Source: Verrucomicrobia bacterium 12-59-8
GTDB lineage: Bacteria > Verrucomicrobiota > Verrucomicrobiae > Verrucomicrobiales > Verrucomicrobiaceae
NCBI GenBank assembly: GCA_002279765.1
Contig: NCCR01000039.1
Span: 1 to 28,879 of the forward strand
Length of the DNA stretch: 28,879 nt
Direction: 5' to 3'
A program made the translations under genes and the position numbers. Below the pieces are notes generated by a model that was given only the letters and a program-made list of their open reading frames with translations, did no database searches and had not been told where the DNA came from. Positions 1 through 9,018 of the stretch are shown here, piece by piece. Each line of letters starts with the position of its first letter. Position 1 is the first letter of the stretch.

Positions 1-837
1 GGCGTGCAGGCTCCCGCTGGGCCGAAGCTCGACGGCATCAGCCTGCGGACCCTGCTGGAAGACAAGGAGTCTGCCTGGCCGGAGCGCACGCTCTTCACCC
101 ACAATCCCATCGACGAAACGAACAAGTTTCCCGGTGCCGTGCGCACGCAGCGTTATCGTCTCGTGCGCGAGATCAAAGGTCCGGCCGGTGGCTCCAAGGC
201 CAAGGCGAACGATGACAGCGCCACACCGTGGCAGCTCTACGACATGGCCGCCGATCCCGGCGAAGACAAGGACATCGCCAAGGAGAATCCTGAGATTGTG
301 AAGGAACTCAGCGCGAAATATGACGCATGGTTTGCCGACACCTCCAGTGAAGGCTTGCAGCGTTTCCCACTGCCCATCGGCCACACGGAGCAGAACCCCG
401 TGGAGTTGCACGCGCCGCAGGCCTACTACGACAAGCCGTTGCATTTCGCGAGCGGCCCGGGATTCGCCAACGACTGGCTCACGAACTGGACGGACGCGAA
501 GGCAAAAGTGTGGTTCGAGATCGATGTCACCACGGGGGGCGAGTATGACGTCGAACTCGCCTACGACTGCCCGGCGGAGGACGCGGGCTCTAAGATCCGA
601 CTCAGCGTGGGTGCTGCCGCACAGGAAGCCACCGTTGCCACCGCGCCGATCCAGGACATTCCCCTTCCCCATCGGGATGAAGTCGGAAAGGAGCGCTATC
701 GCAACCGCCAATGGGCCACGCTGAAGCTCGGCACGGTCAAGCTGCCGCAAGGTCCGGCAAGACTCACGCTCGAAGCCTTGCTCATGCCTGGCACGCAGGT
801 AATGGCCTTGAAGCATGTGCAGCTGACTCTGCGTTGA
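1..837 (+). CDS. Sulfatase (arylsulfatase family), C-terminal part, 5' truncated by window edge
   Basis: The reading frame is open from base 1 and ends with TGA at 835-837. The GTG at base 4 is unlikely to be the real start, because the protein begins in the middle of a sulfatase C-terminal subdomain. Near residue 80 it has the family-typical '[17 protein letters not shown]' segment, which resembles the [LM]YDLxxDPxE motif at the end of most sulfatases. About 130 further residues follow the sulfatase fold. They are rich in beta-strand-like sequence ([18 protein letters not shown]) and resemble a carbohydrate-binding beta-sandwich tail of the CBM6/DUF5077 kind, which could hold the enzyme on its polysaccharide. 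The catalytic CxPSR motif lies outside the window. The next sulfatase starts 47 bp downstream on the same strand, so the two may be co-transcribed. The sulfatase assignment is firm; the binding-domain assignment is an inference. Confidence 0.8.
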   Translation, partial: GVQAPAGPKLDGISLRTLLEDKESAWPERTLFTHNPIDETNKFPGAVRTQRYRLVREIKGPAGGSKAKANDDSATPWQLYDMAADPGEDKDIAKENPEIVKELSAKYDAWFADTSSEGLQRFPLPIGHTEQNPVELHAPQAYYDKPLHFASGPGFANDWLTNWTDAKAKVWFEIDVTTGGEYDVELAYDCPAEDAGSKIRLSVGAAAQEATVATAPIQDIPLPHRDEVGKERYRNRQWATLKLGTVKLPQGPARLTLEALLMPGTQVMALKHVQLTLR

Positions 838-884
838 GTCGTCTGACACAGTCGATGCCCTCCGTCTTTTACTCAACCTTCCGC

Positions 885-2426
885 ATGAAACTCACCACCC
901 TCCTTCTTTCGTCATTCTTCCTTTGGCAATCGTCATTCGCGGCCGACCCGCCGCCGAACATCCTCTTCGCCATTGCTGATGACTGGGGCCCGCATGCGAG
1001 CGCCTACGGCACGCCGTGGGTGAAGACGCCGAACTTTGACCGCGTGGCCAAGGAAGGCCTGCTCTTCAGTCAGGCCTACACGCCAAATGCGAAGTGTGCG
1101 CCCTCACGCGCCTGCATTCTCACGGGGCGCAATTCATGGCAGCTCAAAGAAGCGGCGAATCACATCTGCTACTTCCCGCCAGAGTTCAAAGGCTGGGGCG
1201 AAGCCCTGGCGGAGAAAGGCTGGAACGTGGGCTACACCACCAAAGGCTGGGGCCCCGGTGTCGCGAACGATGTGAATGGCAAACCGCGTCAGATGACGGG
1301 TACGCCTTACAACAAGCGCAAAGCGGAAGCACCGACGCCCGAGATCCTGAACTGCGACTACGCGGCCAATTTCAGCGACTTCCTCAATGCCGCACCGGCT
1401 GACAAGCCCTGGTGCTTCTGGTATGGCAGCGTGGAGCCGCATCGCGGGTATGAATTTGGCAGCGGCGTCGCCAAAGGCGGCAAGAAGCTCACGGACATTG
1501 ACCATGTACCCGCCTACTGGCCGGACAACGACGTGATCCGCAATGACATGCTCGACTACGCCTTTGAGGTGGAGCATTTCGACCGGCATCTCGGACGCAT
1601 GATCGCCGATCTCGAAAAACGCGGCCTGCTGGAGAACACACTCGTCATCGTCACCGCCGACCACGGCATGCCTTTCCCGCGCAGCAAAGGAAACGCCAAC
1701 GTGCAGGCCAATCATGTGCCGCTGGCGATGATGTGGAAGAAGGGCATCCTACAGCCGGGCCGCACGATCAGCGATTTCGTGAGCTTCGTCGATCTCGCAC
1801 CGACCTTTGTCGATGTCGCCGGTTTGAAATGGGGCGACACCGGCATGGCGGAGTCACCTGGACACAGCCTGACGGATCTCTTTGCCAACAAGCCCGCGCA
1901 TGTGCGTGATCACGTGCTCATTGGCAAAGAGCGTACCGATGTGGGCCGCCCGCATGACTGGGGCTACCCCATCCGCGCCATCGTGACAAAGGACAGCGTC
2001 TTCATCGAAAACTTCGAACCCACGCGCTGGCCTGGTGGCAATCCCGAGACCGGCTACATGGACTGCGATGCCGGAGCCACCAAGAGCTACATCCTCGACG
2101 CGCACCGCAAAAACCCCACTGATCCCTTCTGGCAGCTCTGCTTCGGCCTGCGCCCCGGCACTGAATTCTACGACCTCAAGTCAGACCCCGATTTCGTGAA
2201 AAACCTGCCTGCTGATCCACGCGCCACCGCATTGCAGAATCAACTTTACACCGAACTCAAGCAGCAGGGCGATCCCCGCATGTTCGGCCAGGGCGACATC
2301 TTTGACAAATACGAGCACGCCTCCAAGGCCAACGTCGGCTTCTACGAAAAATTCATGCGCGGGGAGCCTATGAAAGCCGGGTGGATCAACCCCACCGACA
2401 TCGAGCCCCGGCCCGTCCTACCCTGA
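885..2426 (+). CDS. Secreted type I sulfatase (formylglycine-dependent)
   Basis: This 513-residue protein would hydrolyse sulfate esters, probably on a sulfated glycan, after export. The ATG at 885 is preferred over upstream in-frame starts because it gives a clean signal peptide ([19 protein letters not shown], cleavage near residue 19-20). The metal-binding pair DD is at residues 32-33 (IADDWG). The formylglycine motif C-A-P-S-R is at 71-75, followed by the expected LTGR. A second metal/active-site cluster VTADHG is at about 256-260. The C-terminal region has the FYDLKSDP motif. Length and motif order fit a complete S1-family sulfatase. CxPSR must be converted to formylglycine by a sulfatase-modifying enzyme, which is not in the window. 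The gene converges with the SulP transporter gene with only 15 bp between stops. The substrate cannot be read from the sequence. Confidence 0.92.
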   Translation: MKLTTLLLSSFFLWQSSFAADPPPNILFAIADDWGPHASAYGTPWVKTPNFDRVAKEGLLFSQAYTPNAKCAPSRACILTGRNSWQLKEAANHICYFPPEFKGWGEALAEKGWNVGYTTKGWGPGVANDVNGKPRQMTGTPYNKRKAEAPTPEILNCDYAANFSDFLNAAPADKPWCFWYGSVEPHRGYEFGSGVAKGGKKLTDIDHVPAYWPDNDVIRNDMLDYAFEVEHFDRHLGRMIADLEKRGLLENTLVIVTADHGMPFPRSKGNANVQANHVPLAMMWKKGILQPGRTISDFVSFVDLAPTFVDVAGLKWGDTGMAESPGHSLTDLFANKPAHVRDHVLIGKERTDVGRPHDWGYPIRAIVTKDSVFIENFEPTRWPGGNPETGYMDCDAGATKSYILDAHRKNPTDPFWQLCFGLRPGTEFYDLKSDPDFVKNLPADPRATALQNQLYTELKQQGDPRMFGQGDIFDKYEHASKANVGFYEKFMRGEPMKAGWINPTDIEPRPVLP

Positions 2427-2441
2427 AACCTCGCTCATGAC

Positions 2442-3977
2442 TCAGTGCGTCAGGATGTCATCCATGCCGCCCGGCTTGTCGTGCGTACCCAGCCGGTCAA
2501 CGATCGTGGCGCTGGCTTCATTGAGGCCGAGCACTTCGACCTCCTTGCCCTCGCGGCGAAACTTCAGCACGACTTTGTCGAGTGAGGCCACGGCAGTGAG
2601 ATCCCAAAAATGGGCATGCGTCACATCCAGGCGTACTTTGGCCACGGCCTCTTTGAAGTCGAACTCGCGCACGAAACCCGCTGACGAGGCAAAGAAAAGC
2701 TGGCCGATGATGGTGTAGGTGCGGCAGGCTCCTGCTTCATCCAGGGCGCTGCTAACGCGCAGGAAATGCGCGACCTTCCGCGCAAAGGACAACGCACTGA
2801 GCAGCACGCCGACGCCCACGCCCAGCGCCAGATTGTGAGTCAATACGACGACCAGCACCGTGGAGATCATGACGAGGCTGGATGATTTGGGGTGCAGGCT
2901 CATGTTGCTGAAGGAAACCCACGAGAAAGTGCCGATGGACACCATGATCATCACCGCGACGAGTGCCGGCATGGGGATCTGCTTCACCCAGGGGCCGAGC
3001 ACGACGAGCAGAATGAGCAGGAACAACCCTGCTACAAAAGTGGACAACCGTCCGCGACCACCTGACCGCACATTGATGACGGACTGGCCGATCATCGCAC
3101 AACCGGCCATGCCACCGAAGAGCCCTGCCACGATGTTGGCGATGCCCTGGCCGCTGCATTCGCGGTTTTTGTCGCTGGGCGTGTCCGTCATTTCATCGAC
3201 GATTTGCGCAGTAAGCAGCGACTCCAGCAGTCCCACGCAGGCGAGACCGGCGGAGTATGGCAGCACGATCCAGAGCGTCTCCAGCGTCCAGGACACCTGC
3301 GGCCAGAGGAACATGGGCAGCGCATCCGGCAGATCGCCGAGGTCGCCCACACGCCGCACATCCAGCTTGAAGACAATGGCGATGATGGTCATCACGATGA
3401 TCGCCACCAGCGGTGACGGCACCGCTTTCGTCACACGCGGCAGGAGATAGATGATGGCCAACGCTCCGGCGACCATAGCATACATCGCGATGCCCGCTCC
3501 TTTGAACTCGGGGAGCTGGGCCATGAAGATGAGAATGGCGAGCGCATTGACAAAGCCCGTCATCACCGACTTCGAAACAAAGCGCATCACATCACCGATG
3601 CGTGCGATCCCTGCGATGATTTGAAACACGCCCGTCAGCAGCGTGGCGGCCAGCAGGTATTGCAGGCCGTGCTCCTTCACCAGGGTGACCATCAGCAGCG
3701 CCATGGCGCCCGTGGCGGCGGATATCATGGCTGGGCGGCCGCCAAAGAACGCCGTCACCACCGCAATGCAGAACGAGGCATACAGCCCGACCTTGGGGTC
3801 CACTCCGGCGATGATGGAGAATGCAATCGCCTCCGGGATGAGCGCCAGTGCCACGACGAGGCCGGCCAGCAGATCGGCGCGGATATTGGAGAACCATTCC
3901 TGAGAGTAATTTTTGGAGAACACGAAAACGATGGGGGATGAGAGATGAAGCGACGAAACTCCCGCAACGGTCGGCAC
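2442..3977 (-). CDS. SulP-family inorganic anion transporter with C-terminal STAS domain
   Basis: This is an inner-membrane anion permease of the SLC26/SulP family, likely for sulfate or bicarbonate. After a short N-terminus it has the family's hallmark first helices ([20 protein letters not shown], then [12 protein letters not shown]) and about 10-12 hydrophobic segments up to about residue 410. A STAS domain follows at about 417-511 (core [15 protein letters not shown]). The length of 511 residues is normal. The GTG start at 3977 is uncertain; an in-frame GTG at 3923 would begin the protein at [10 protein letters not shown] and also fits the family. The gene runs divergently from a sulfatase and converges with another. 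Uptake of sulfate released by the sulfatases is an attractive inference, but SulP proteins also carry bicarbonate or other anions, so the substrate is open. Confidence 0.9.
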   Translation of the reverse strand: MPTVAGVSSLHLSSPIVFVFSKNYSQEWFSNIRADLLAGLVVALALIPEAIAFSIIAGVDPKVGLYASFCIAVVTAFFGGRPAMISAATGAMALLMVTLVKEHGLQYLLAATLLTGVFQIIAGIARIGDVMRFVSKSVMTGFVNALAILIFMAQLPEFKGAGIAMYAMVAGALAIIYLLPRVTKAVPSPLVAIIVMTIIAIVFKLDVRRVGDLGDLPDALPMFLWPQVSWTLETLWIVLPYSAGLACVGLLESLLTAQIVDEMTDTPSDKNRECSGQGIANIVAGLFGGMAGCAMIGQSVINVRSGGRGRLSTFVAGLFLLILLVVLGPWVKQIPMPALVAVMIMVSIGTFSWVSFSNMSLHPKSSSLVMISTVLVVVLTHNLALGVGVGVLLSALSFARKVAHFLRVSSALDEAGACRTYTIIGQLFFASSAGFVREFDFKEAVAKVRLDVTHAHFWDLTAVASLDKVVLKFRREGKEVEVLGLNEASATIVDRLGTHDKPGGMDDILTH

Positions 3978-4153
3978 ACAGCCGCTTAACCAAGCCCACG
4001 TGCCGGTCCGTCAGGACCGCACCAACCTCGGAAGATGTCAGGAAACAGTGCATTCTTCGTGCCGCCTGATGGGGCGGCAGGCAACCATTTTCCGTTCGCC
4101 GCCTGTCACAGTTTTGAGTGGCAAGACCCTCGCGCAGCCCGCGTTTCCACAGC
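3978..4153. other. Divergent intergenic region between SulP and sulfatase genes
   Basis: This stretch of about 176 bp must contain the promoters of both the leftward transporter and the rightward sulfatase operon. I found no convincing -35/-10 pair, palindrome or riboswitch fold in it. It is listed because it is the only place from which both genes could be controlled together. Confidence 0.4.
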
Positions 4154-5860
4154 ATGCGCCTCGCTCTGCTCTCCCTCGTTTCCGTGTTTCCTTCTCTTCG
4201 ACCGCTTCTCCAGAGCTGCCTACGCTGCACAGTGCTGGCTCTCGCGCTAGGCACGGCGGGGATTCCGCAGGCGTCCTATTCGGTGCCCCCCAACATCCTT
4301 TTCGTCCTATCTGACGACCACAGCTACCCCTACCTCGGCTGCTACGGGCGGCCGGAGATGAAGACGCCGAACCTCGACCGCATCGCCGCTGAGGGAATGA
4401 TGTGCCGCCGCATGTTCACAGGTGCGCCGCAGTGTGTGCCCTCACGCGCCGCCATCATGACCGGCCGCTCCCCGGTGGCCTGCCGGATCACGCGGTTTTC
4501 GTCGCCGCTGCCGAGGGACGAAATCACCTTCCCGGAAATCTTGAAGAAGGACGCAGGCTACTTCGTCGGCTGCTGCGGCCGCACCTACCATCTCGATGGT
4601 TCAGGTCGCGGACCTGAGGCATCCGCGCAGGTGTTTGAGGAGCATCACATGGCCACCTTCAAAGATCGCTTTGATTACGTCGATGCGACCGGGCAGGACA
4701 ATGTGCCAGCGAAGATGAACGAATTTTTTGACCAGCGGCCGAAGGACAAGCCCTACTTCCTATGGGTCGGTTTCAGCGATCCGCATCATGCCTGGAACTC
4801 CGGCAAAAACCCGCCTGACCCCACGAAGCTCAAGGTGCCAGGCTACCTGCCGGACCTGCCCGGTGTGCGCAGCGACCTCGCCGCTTACGAAGGCGAGATT
4901 GAGCATTGCGATGGCGACTTCCAGCGCGTGCTCGACATCGTCAAGGAACGCGCCGGGCTGGAGAACACGCTCGTCATTTTCATGGGCGACAACGGCATGG
5001 CCTTCCCCAGCGGCAAAGGCTCGCTGCACGATCCCGGATTGAACGTGCCGCTGCTCGCGTGGTGGCCCGGCGTGATCAAACCCGGCGGCGACTCCAGCGC
5101 GCTCATCTCTGGTGAAGACATCGCGCCCACCTGCCTCGAAGCTGCCGGACTTGCAGTGCCCGAGCGCATCAGCGGTGTGAGCTTCCTGCCTCTGCTCAAA
5201 GGCGCGAAGTTTGAAAAGGAGCGCCAGCACATCTTCGCCGAACGCGGTCCGCACGGCAGCGCCACCTTCAATGAAAGCACCACCGCCAGCGGTGTGGACT
5301 ACAGTCGCTGCGTGCGCAGCGCAGGCTACAAGCTGATCTACAACGTCACCCCCAACATGCGCTACACGCCCGTGGACAGCGGGAACGATCCGAGTTGGAA
5401 GGACATCGTCAAAGCGCACGAAGACAAGGCACTCGCCACCGAGTTTGAAGATCTGTGGTTCACCAGCCCGCGCCCGGTGTATGAACTCTACGACCTCAAG
5501 GAAGACCCCGATGAGCTGCACAATCTTTACGGTCAGAAGGGTCTGGAAGCAGCCACGCTGGAGCTGAAGACCGCACTGCAAAAGAAGATGATCCTCGACT
5601 TCGACTACCTGCCGCTGCCCATCGCTGGAGATGCCAAACCCAAGGGCAAGGCCGCAGCCAAGAACGATCCCAATCGCGCCGACATGTTCAAGAAGCTGGA
5701 CACCGATCACGACGGCAAGCTCAGCCCCACGGAGTTCAGCGCCAAACGCAATCCCGCAGACGCCGCTGCATGGTTCAAAGCTCGCGACATGGACGGCAAT
5801 GGCTCCATCGACGAAGCCGAATACATCGCCCGCACCGTGCCAAATCCTCCCAAACAATAA
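4154..5860 (+). CDS. Secreted sulfatase with C-terminal EF-hand pair
   Basis: This is a formylglycine sulfatase of 568 residues. The ATG at 4154 is chosen over a GTG at 4118 because it starts nearer the export signal, although the hydrophobic N-terminus is long (about 40 residues before SVPPNILF). The metal pair DD is at 54-55 (LSDDHS). The catalytic C-V-P-S-R is at 94-98, followed by MTGR. The second active-site cluster FMGDNG is at 276-281, where Asn replaces the His seen in the neighbouring sulfatase, a common variant. The closing YELYDLKEDPDE motif is present. After the sulfatase fold comes a Lys/Ala-rich linker, then two EF-hand loops: D516-x-D518-x-D520-G to E527, and D545-x-D547-x-N549-G to E556. 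These suggest calcium binding or a dockerin-like role. It leads a run of five co-directional genes. Confidence 0.92.
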   Translation: MRLALLSLVSVFPSLRPLLQSCLRCTVLALALGTAGIPQASYSVPPNILFVLSDDHSYPYLGCYGRPEMKTPNLDRIAAEGMMCRRMFTGAPQCVPSRAAIMTGRSPVACRITRFSSPLPRDEITFPEILKKDAGYFVGCCGRTYHLDGSGRGPEASAQVFEEHHMATFKDRFDYVDATGQDNVPAKMNEFFDQRPKDKPYFLWVGFSDPHHAWNSGKNPPDPTKLKVPGYLPDLPGVRSDLAAYEGEIEHCDGDFQRVLDIVKERAGLENTLVIFMGDNGMAFPSGKGSLHDPGLNVPLLAWWPGVIKPGGDSSALISGEDIAPTCLEAAGLAVPERISGVSFLPLLKGAKFEKERQHIFAERGPHGSATFNESTTASGVDYSRCVRSAGYKLIYNVTPNMRYTPVDSGNDPSWKDIVKAHEDKALATEFEDLWFTSPRPVYELYDLKEDPDELHNLYGQKGLEAATLELKTALQKKMILDFDYLPLPIAGDAKPKGKAAAKNDPNRADMFKKLDTDHDGKLSPTEFSAKRNPADAAAWFKARDMDGNGSIDEAEYIARTVPNPPKQ

Positions 5861-5880
5861 CTTAACCTCCTCCTCCAATC

Positions 5881-6576
5881 ATGAAACACCTCCTTATCTT
5901 CCTCTCTCTCGGTCTGTCCCTCCGCGCAGACACCGCCATCCCACTCTTCTCCGATGACTTCTCCCGCGAAGAAGCCACACCGGGCAAGGAAGACATCGGC
6001 AACGGCTGGACCAGCAACAGTGCCTGGCGCGCCAAGGGGCATCAGCAGGTGGATCTCATCGACGGCGTCATGCACGTCACCAAGCATGCCGAGGCGGATC
6101 ACGGTGTCGCCATCTTCCACAACGTCGAATTTCAGGACGGTATTGTGGAGCTGAAATTCAAACTCGACGAAGGCGATGATCTCGGCGTCGATTTCGTCGA
6201 TCGCGAACTCAAGACCGTGCATGCCGGCCATCTCTGCATGGCACGCGTCACCAACAAAGCCGTCACGCTCACCGATTCCAAGACCGGCGGCATGAACAAC
6301 GAAATCCGTGAGCGCCGTGTGAAAGGCGATAAGTCCCCCGAACTCGCCGCGCTGCTCAAGACGAAGTCCAAATCCTTCAAGCTCGACCTCAAGCCGAACG
6401 AGTGGCATACGATGAACATCAAAATCGTCGGCGATCAGATGACCGTCCGCATCGACGACCAGGAAGCCGTTTCATTCAGCAGCGAAGGCATCGCCCATCC
6501 GACGAAACGCATGATCACCCTCGCGGTGAACAAATCGGCGGATGTGGATGACGTGAAGGTTTCCAAGCTGAAGTAG
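5881..6576 (+). CDS. Secreted DUF1080/LamG-like domain protein
   Basis: This 231-residue protein has a short signal peptide ([16 protein letters not shown]) and then a single concanavalin-type beta-sandwich. The sequence pattern ([10 protein letters not shown] near residue 20, [19 protein letters not shown] near 80, [18 protein letters not shown] near 170) resembles the DUF1080 (3-keto-disaccharide hydrolase) and LamG families. These are common in secreted polysaccharide-degrading loci of Planctomycetes and Verrucomicrobia. I see no certain catalytic residues, so it may bind or hydrolyse sugar. It starts 20 bp after the EF-hand sulfatase and is probably in the same operon. The sequence just before the ATG is pyrimidine-rich (CCTCCTCC) rather than a Shine-Dalgarno sequence. 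Family assignment is moderately sure; function is open. Confidence 0.75.
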   Translation: MKHLLIFLSLGLSLRADTAIPLFSDDFSREEATPGKEDIGNGWTSNSAWRAKGHQQVDLIDGVMHVTKHAEADHGVAIFHNVEFQDGIVELKFKLDEGDDLGVDFVDRELKTVHAGHLCMARVTNKAVTLTDSKTGGMNNEIRERRVKGDKSPELAALLKTKSKSFKLDLKPNEWHTMNIKIVGDQMTVRIDDQEAVSFSSEGIAHPTKRMITLAVNKSADVDDVKVSKLK

Positions 6577-6699
6577 GATGGGTATGGCGACAGCCCGCCT
6601 GTCCATGAGCGTGTGGACTCGGCAGCCCCCGTTGCTTTGGTGTTCCGACCCCAGGTTTACTGCGAAAGCAGGGACGGACGCCGCGTACTCTCTGGCACC

Positions 6700-7866
6700 A
6701 TGACCAACCGCCGCCGCTTCCTTGCCACCACTGCCCTCGCTTTTCCGTTCATCGCACATGGAGCCGCACCAGCGGAGAAGATCATCGAGACGAAGGTGAT
6801 CTCCCAGCAGCCGGAGTTTTACCATGGCTGGCCGACCGTGGCGCGCAGGCAGAATGGCGAGCTGTGGGTCTCGTGGTCCGGTGGCCGTGAATCGCATGTG
6901 TGCCCCTTCGGGCAGGTGCATGCGATGACCTCACGTGACAACGGCGCCACCTGGACCTGGCCGCGTGTGCTGCTGGACACCGCCACGGATGATCGCGACT
7001 CCGGCGCGCTGGAAACCGCGAAGGGCACGCTCATCGTCTCCACCTTCACGTCACTGGCCTATGAAGATCATTTCAAAAAGGCCAGCACCTTTGCCGAGCA
7101 CACGGACAAAGGCTGGACCTCGAAAACCATGCCTCAGGAGCAGTTTGCAAAATGGAAGGCCGCACACGAGCGCCTGAATGATGTAGAGCGCAAAGCCGAA
7201 CTCGGTGAATGGGTGATCCGCTCCACCGATGGCGGCAAGTCCTGGTCCACCCGCATCCCCACCATCGTGAACAGCCCGCATGGCCCCATCCAGCTCAAGG
7301 ATGGACGCCTGCTCTATGCGGGCAAGCAGCTCTGGTCCGCTGACAAAAAAATCGGTGTCGCAGAGTCTAAAGACGACGGCATCACCTGGCAATGGCTCGC
7401 GGAAATCCCCGCCCGTAATGGTGACAGCATCTCCAGGGGCTACCACGAACTGCATGCGGTGGAGGCGGCGGACGGCACGCTCATCGCACAGATTCGCAAT
7501 CACAACGAAGCGAACAAAGGCGAGACGCTGCAGAGCGAATCCAAGGACGGTGGCAAGACCTGGAGCGAACCTCGCTCTCTCGGCGTGTGGGGTCTGCCCT
7601 CCCACCTGCTGCGCCTGCGCGATGGCCGCCTGCTCATGACCTACGGCCATCGTCGCAAGCCCTACGGCAATCAGGCCCGCGTCAGCAGCGACAACGGCCA
7701 GACCTGGAGCGAGGCGATGATTGTCTCCGGTGACGGCATCGGCGGTGATCTCGGCTACCCTAGCACCGTCGAGCTGGCCGATGGCACGCTGCTCACCGTC
7801 TGGTATGAAACTATGAAGGAAACGAAACTCGCCGTGCTGCGCCAGGCAACGTGGCGGATTGAGTGA
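6700..7866 (+). CDS. Tat-exported sialidase-superfamily (Asp-box) beta-propeller protein
   Basis: This 388-residue protein has a twin-arginine signal (TNRRRFLATTALAF), so it is probably exported folded. The ATG at 6700 is chosen because it places this signal at the N-terminus. Five Asp boxes (SxDxGxTW type) mark propeller blades: SRDNGATW, STDGGKSW, SKDDGITW, SKDGGKTW and SSDNGQTW. It would be annotated as an exo-alpha-sialidase, and such enzymes remove terminal sugars from glycans. However, the N-terminal FRIP/RIP arginine motif of classical sialidases is not visible (the equivalent region reads YHGWPTVARRQNG), so the true substrate may not be sialic acid. It follows the DUF1080-like gene after 123 bp and precedes an SASA esterase by 33 bp, which points to joint action on an acetylated glycan. 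Confidence 0.85.
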   Translation: MTNRRRFLATTALAFPFIAHGAAPAEKIIETKVISQQPEFYHGWPTVARRQNGELWVSWSGGRESHVCPFGQVHAMTSRDNGATWTWPRVLLDTATDDRDSGALETAKGTLIVSTFTSLAYEDHFKKASTFAEHTDKGWTSKTMPQEQFAKWKAAHERLNDVERKAELGEWVIRSTDGGKSWSTRIPTIVNSPHGPIQLKDGRLLYAGKQLWSADKKIGVAESKDDGITWQWLAEIPARNGDSISRGYHELHAVEAADGTLIAQIRNHNEANKGETLQSESKDGGKTWSEPRSLGVWGLPSHLLRLRDGRLLMTYGHRRKPYGNQARVSSDNGQTWSEAMIVSGDGIGGDLGYPSTVELADGTLLTVWYETMKETKLAVLRQATWRIE

Positions 7867-7899
7867 TCGACGCGGAGAATTGCGTACCTAGATCATCCT

Positions 7900-9018
7900 G
7901 TGAAAATCATTCCTCTACTGTCGGTTGTCGTGGCGCTTCTCAGTCCACTGCAGGCCAAGCCGCTCAAACTTACCTCACCGCTTGATTACCAAGTCTTTCA
8001 ACGCAGGGATGCGCACAAGGGGACCATGGCCATCTCCGGCGTCTTCACGAAGATGCCAAACGAGGTCTTGGCACGATTCGTTGTGAATGGAAAAACGAGC
8101 GACTGGATACCCCTCACCGTGGCGAGCGACGAATTGTCATTCAAAACAGGGCTTGAGCTGCCCGCTGGGGGCTGGCATCGGCTGGAGCTTCAAACGAAGC
8201 TGAAAGGCGAAGTGATCGAAGAAGCGACGGTCGAACATATCGGAATCGGCGAAGTTTTTATTGTCGCCGGACAATCGAACTCCGCGAATCACGGCGAGGA
8301 AAAGCAATCCACACAAACAGGTCGTGTCGCCACCTTTGATGGCCGGCGGTGGCAGCTTGCGAATGATCCGCAACCTGGTGCCAGTGGCCAGGGCGGCAGT
8401 TTCATGCCACCGCTTGGTGATGCGCTGGTGAAGAAGTTCAATGTGCCCATCGCATTCATCCCCTGCGGCATTGGTGCGACGAGCGTGCGCGAATGGTTGC
8501 CGAAAGGGGTGACGTTTCCCCATCCTCCCACCATCGAATCCCGTGTGCAAAAGCTCCCCGGTGGCATGTGGGAGAGCCGAGGAGATGCGTATGCCAGATT
8601 GCTTGAGCACATGCAAAACGCTGGCCCGCATGCCTTTCGCGCCGTGCTCTGGCATCAGGGTGAAAGTGATGCGAACCAGAAAGACACGACACGCACGCTG
8701 CCAGGAAAGCTGTATCGCGAGTATCTGGAAAACATCATCACCAACTCCCGCCGCGACATCGGCTGGAAGGCCCCGTGGTTTGTCGCGCAGGTCAGTTATC
8801 ATGTGCCGGGAGATGAGGCGTCCCCTGACATTCGCGCAGCACAGGCAGCGCTGTGGCAGGATGGCGTCGCGCTGGCAGGGCCGGACAGCGATGCGCTCAA
8901 AGGCGAGCTGCGCGAGCGCCATGGTCAGGGTGTCCACTTCAGCGGCGCAGGCCTGCGTGAGCATGGCAGCCGCTGGGCCGCTCAGATCATCCCCTGGCTG
9001 GACCGGGAGTTGAAATGA
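7900..9018 (+). CDS. SASA-type (sialate O-acetylesterase-like) SGNH carbohydrate esterase
   Basis: This 372-residue secreted esterase has a signal peptide at about 1-19 (MKIIPLLSVVVALLSPLQA). The start codon is GTG at 7900. A small beta domain (about 20-115) precedes the SGNH core. The nucleophile block is GQSNS with Ser126. The family signature WHQGESDAN is at 251-259, and the C-terminal block containing His346 (GVHFSGAG) completes the likely triad. This pattern is typical of the SASA/DUF303 family, which removes O-acetyl groups from sialic acid or from xylan-like sugars. It is 33 bp downstream of the Tat Asp-box protein and overlaps the next gene by 4 bp (ATGA), so the three are almost certainly one transcript. 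The acetylated substrate is unknown. Confidence 0.88.
   Translation: MKIIPLLSVVVALLSPLQAKPLKLTSPLDYQVFQRRDAHKGTMAISGVFTKMPNEVLARFVVNGKTSDWIPLTVASDELSFKTGLELPAGGWHRLELQTKLKGEVIEEATVEHIGIGEVFIVAGQSNSANHGEEKQSTQTGRVATFDGRRWQLANDPQPGASGQGGSFMPPLGDALVKKFNVPIAFIPCGIGATSVREWLPKGVTFPHPPTIESRVQKLPGGMWESRGDAYARLLEHMQNAGPHAFRAVLWHQGESDANQKDTTRTLPGKLYREYLENIITNSRRDIGWKAPWFVAQVSYHVPGDEASPDIRAAQAALWQDGVALAGPDSDALKGELRERHGQGVHFSGAGLREHGSRWAAQIIPWLDRELK

Noticed and set aside
4760..5878. 372-codon minus-strand frame
   Set aside because: It is antisense to the EF-hand sulfatase and spans its catalytic region; no recognisable domain.
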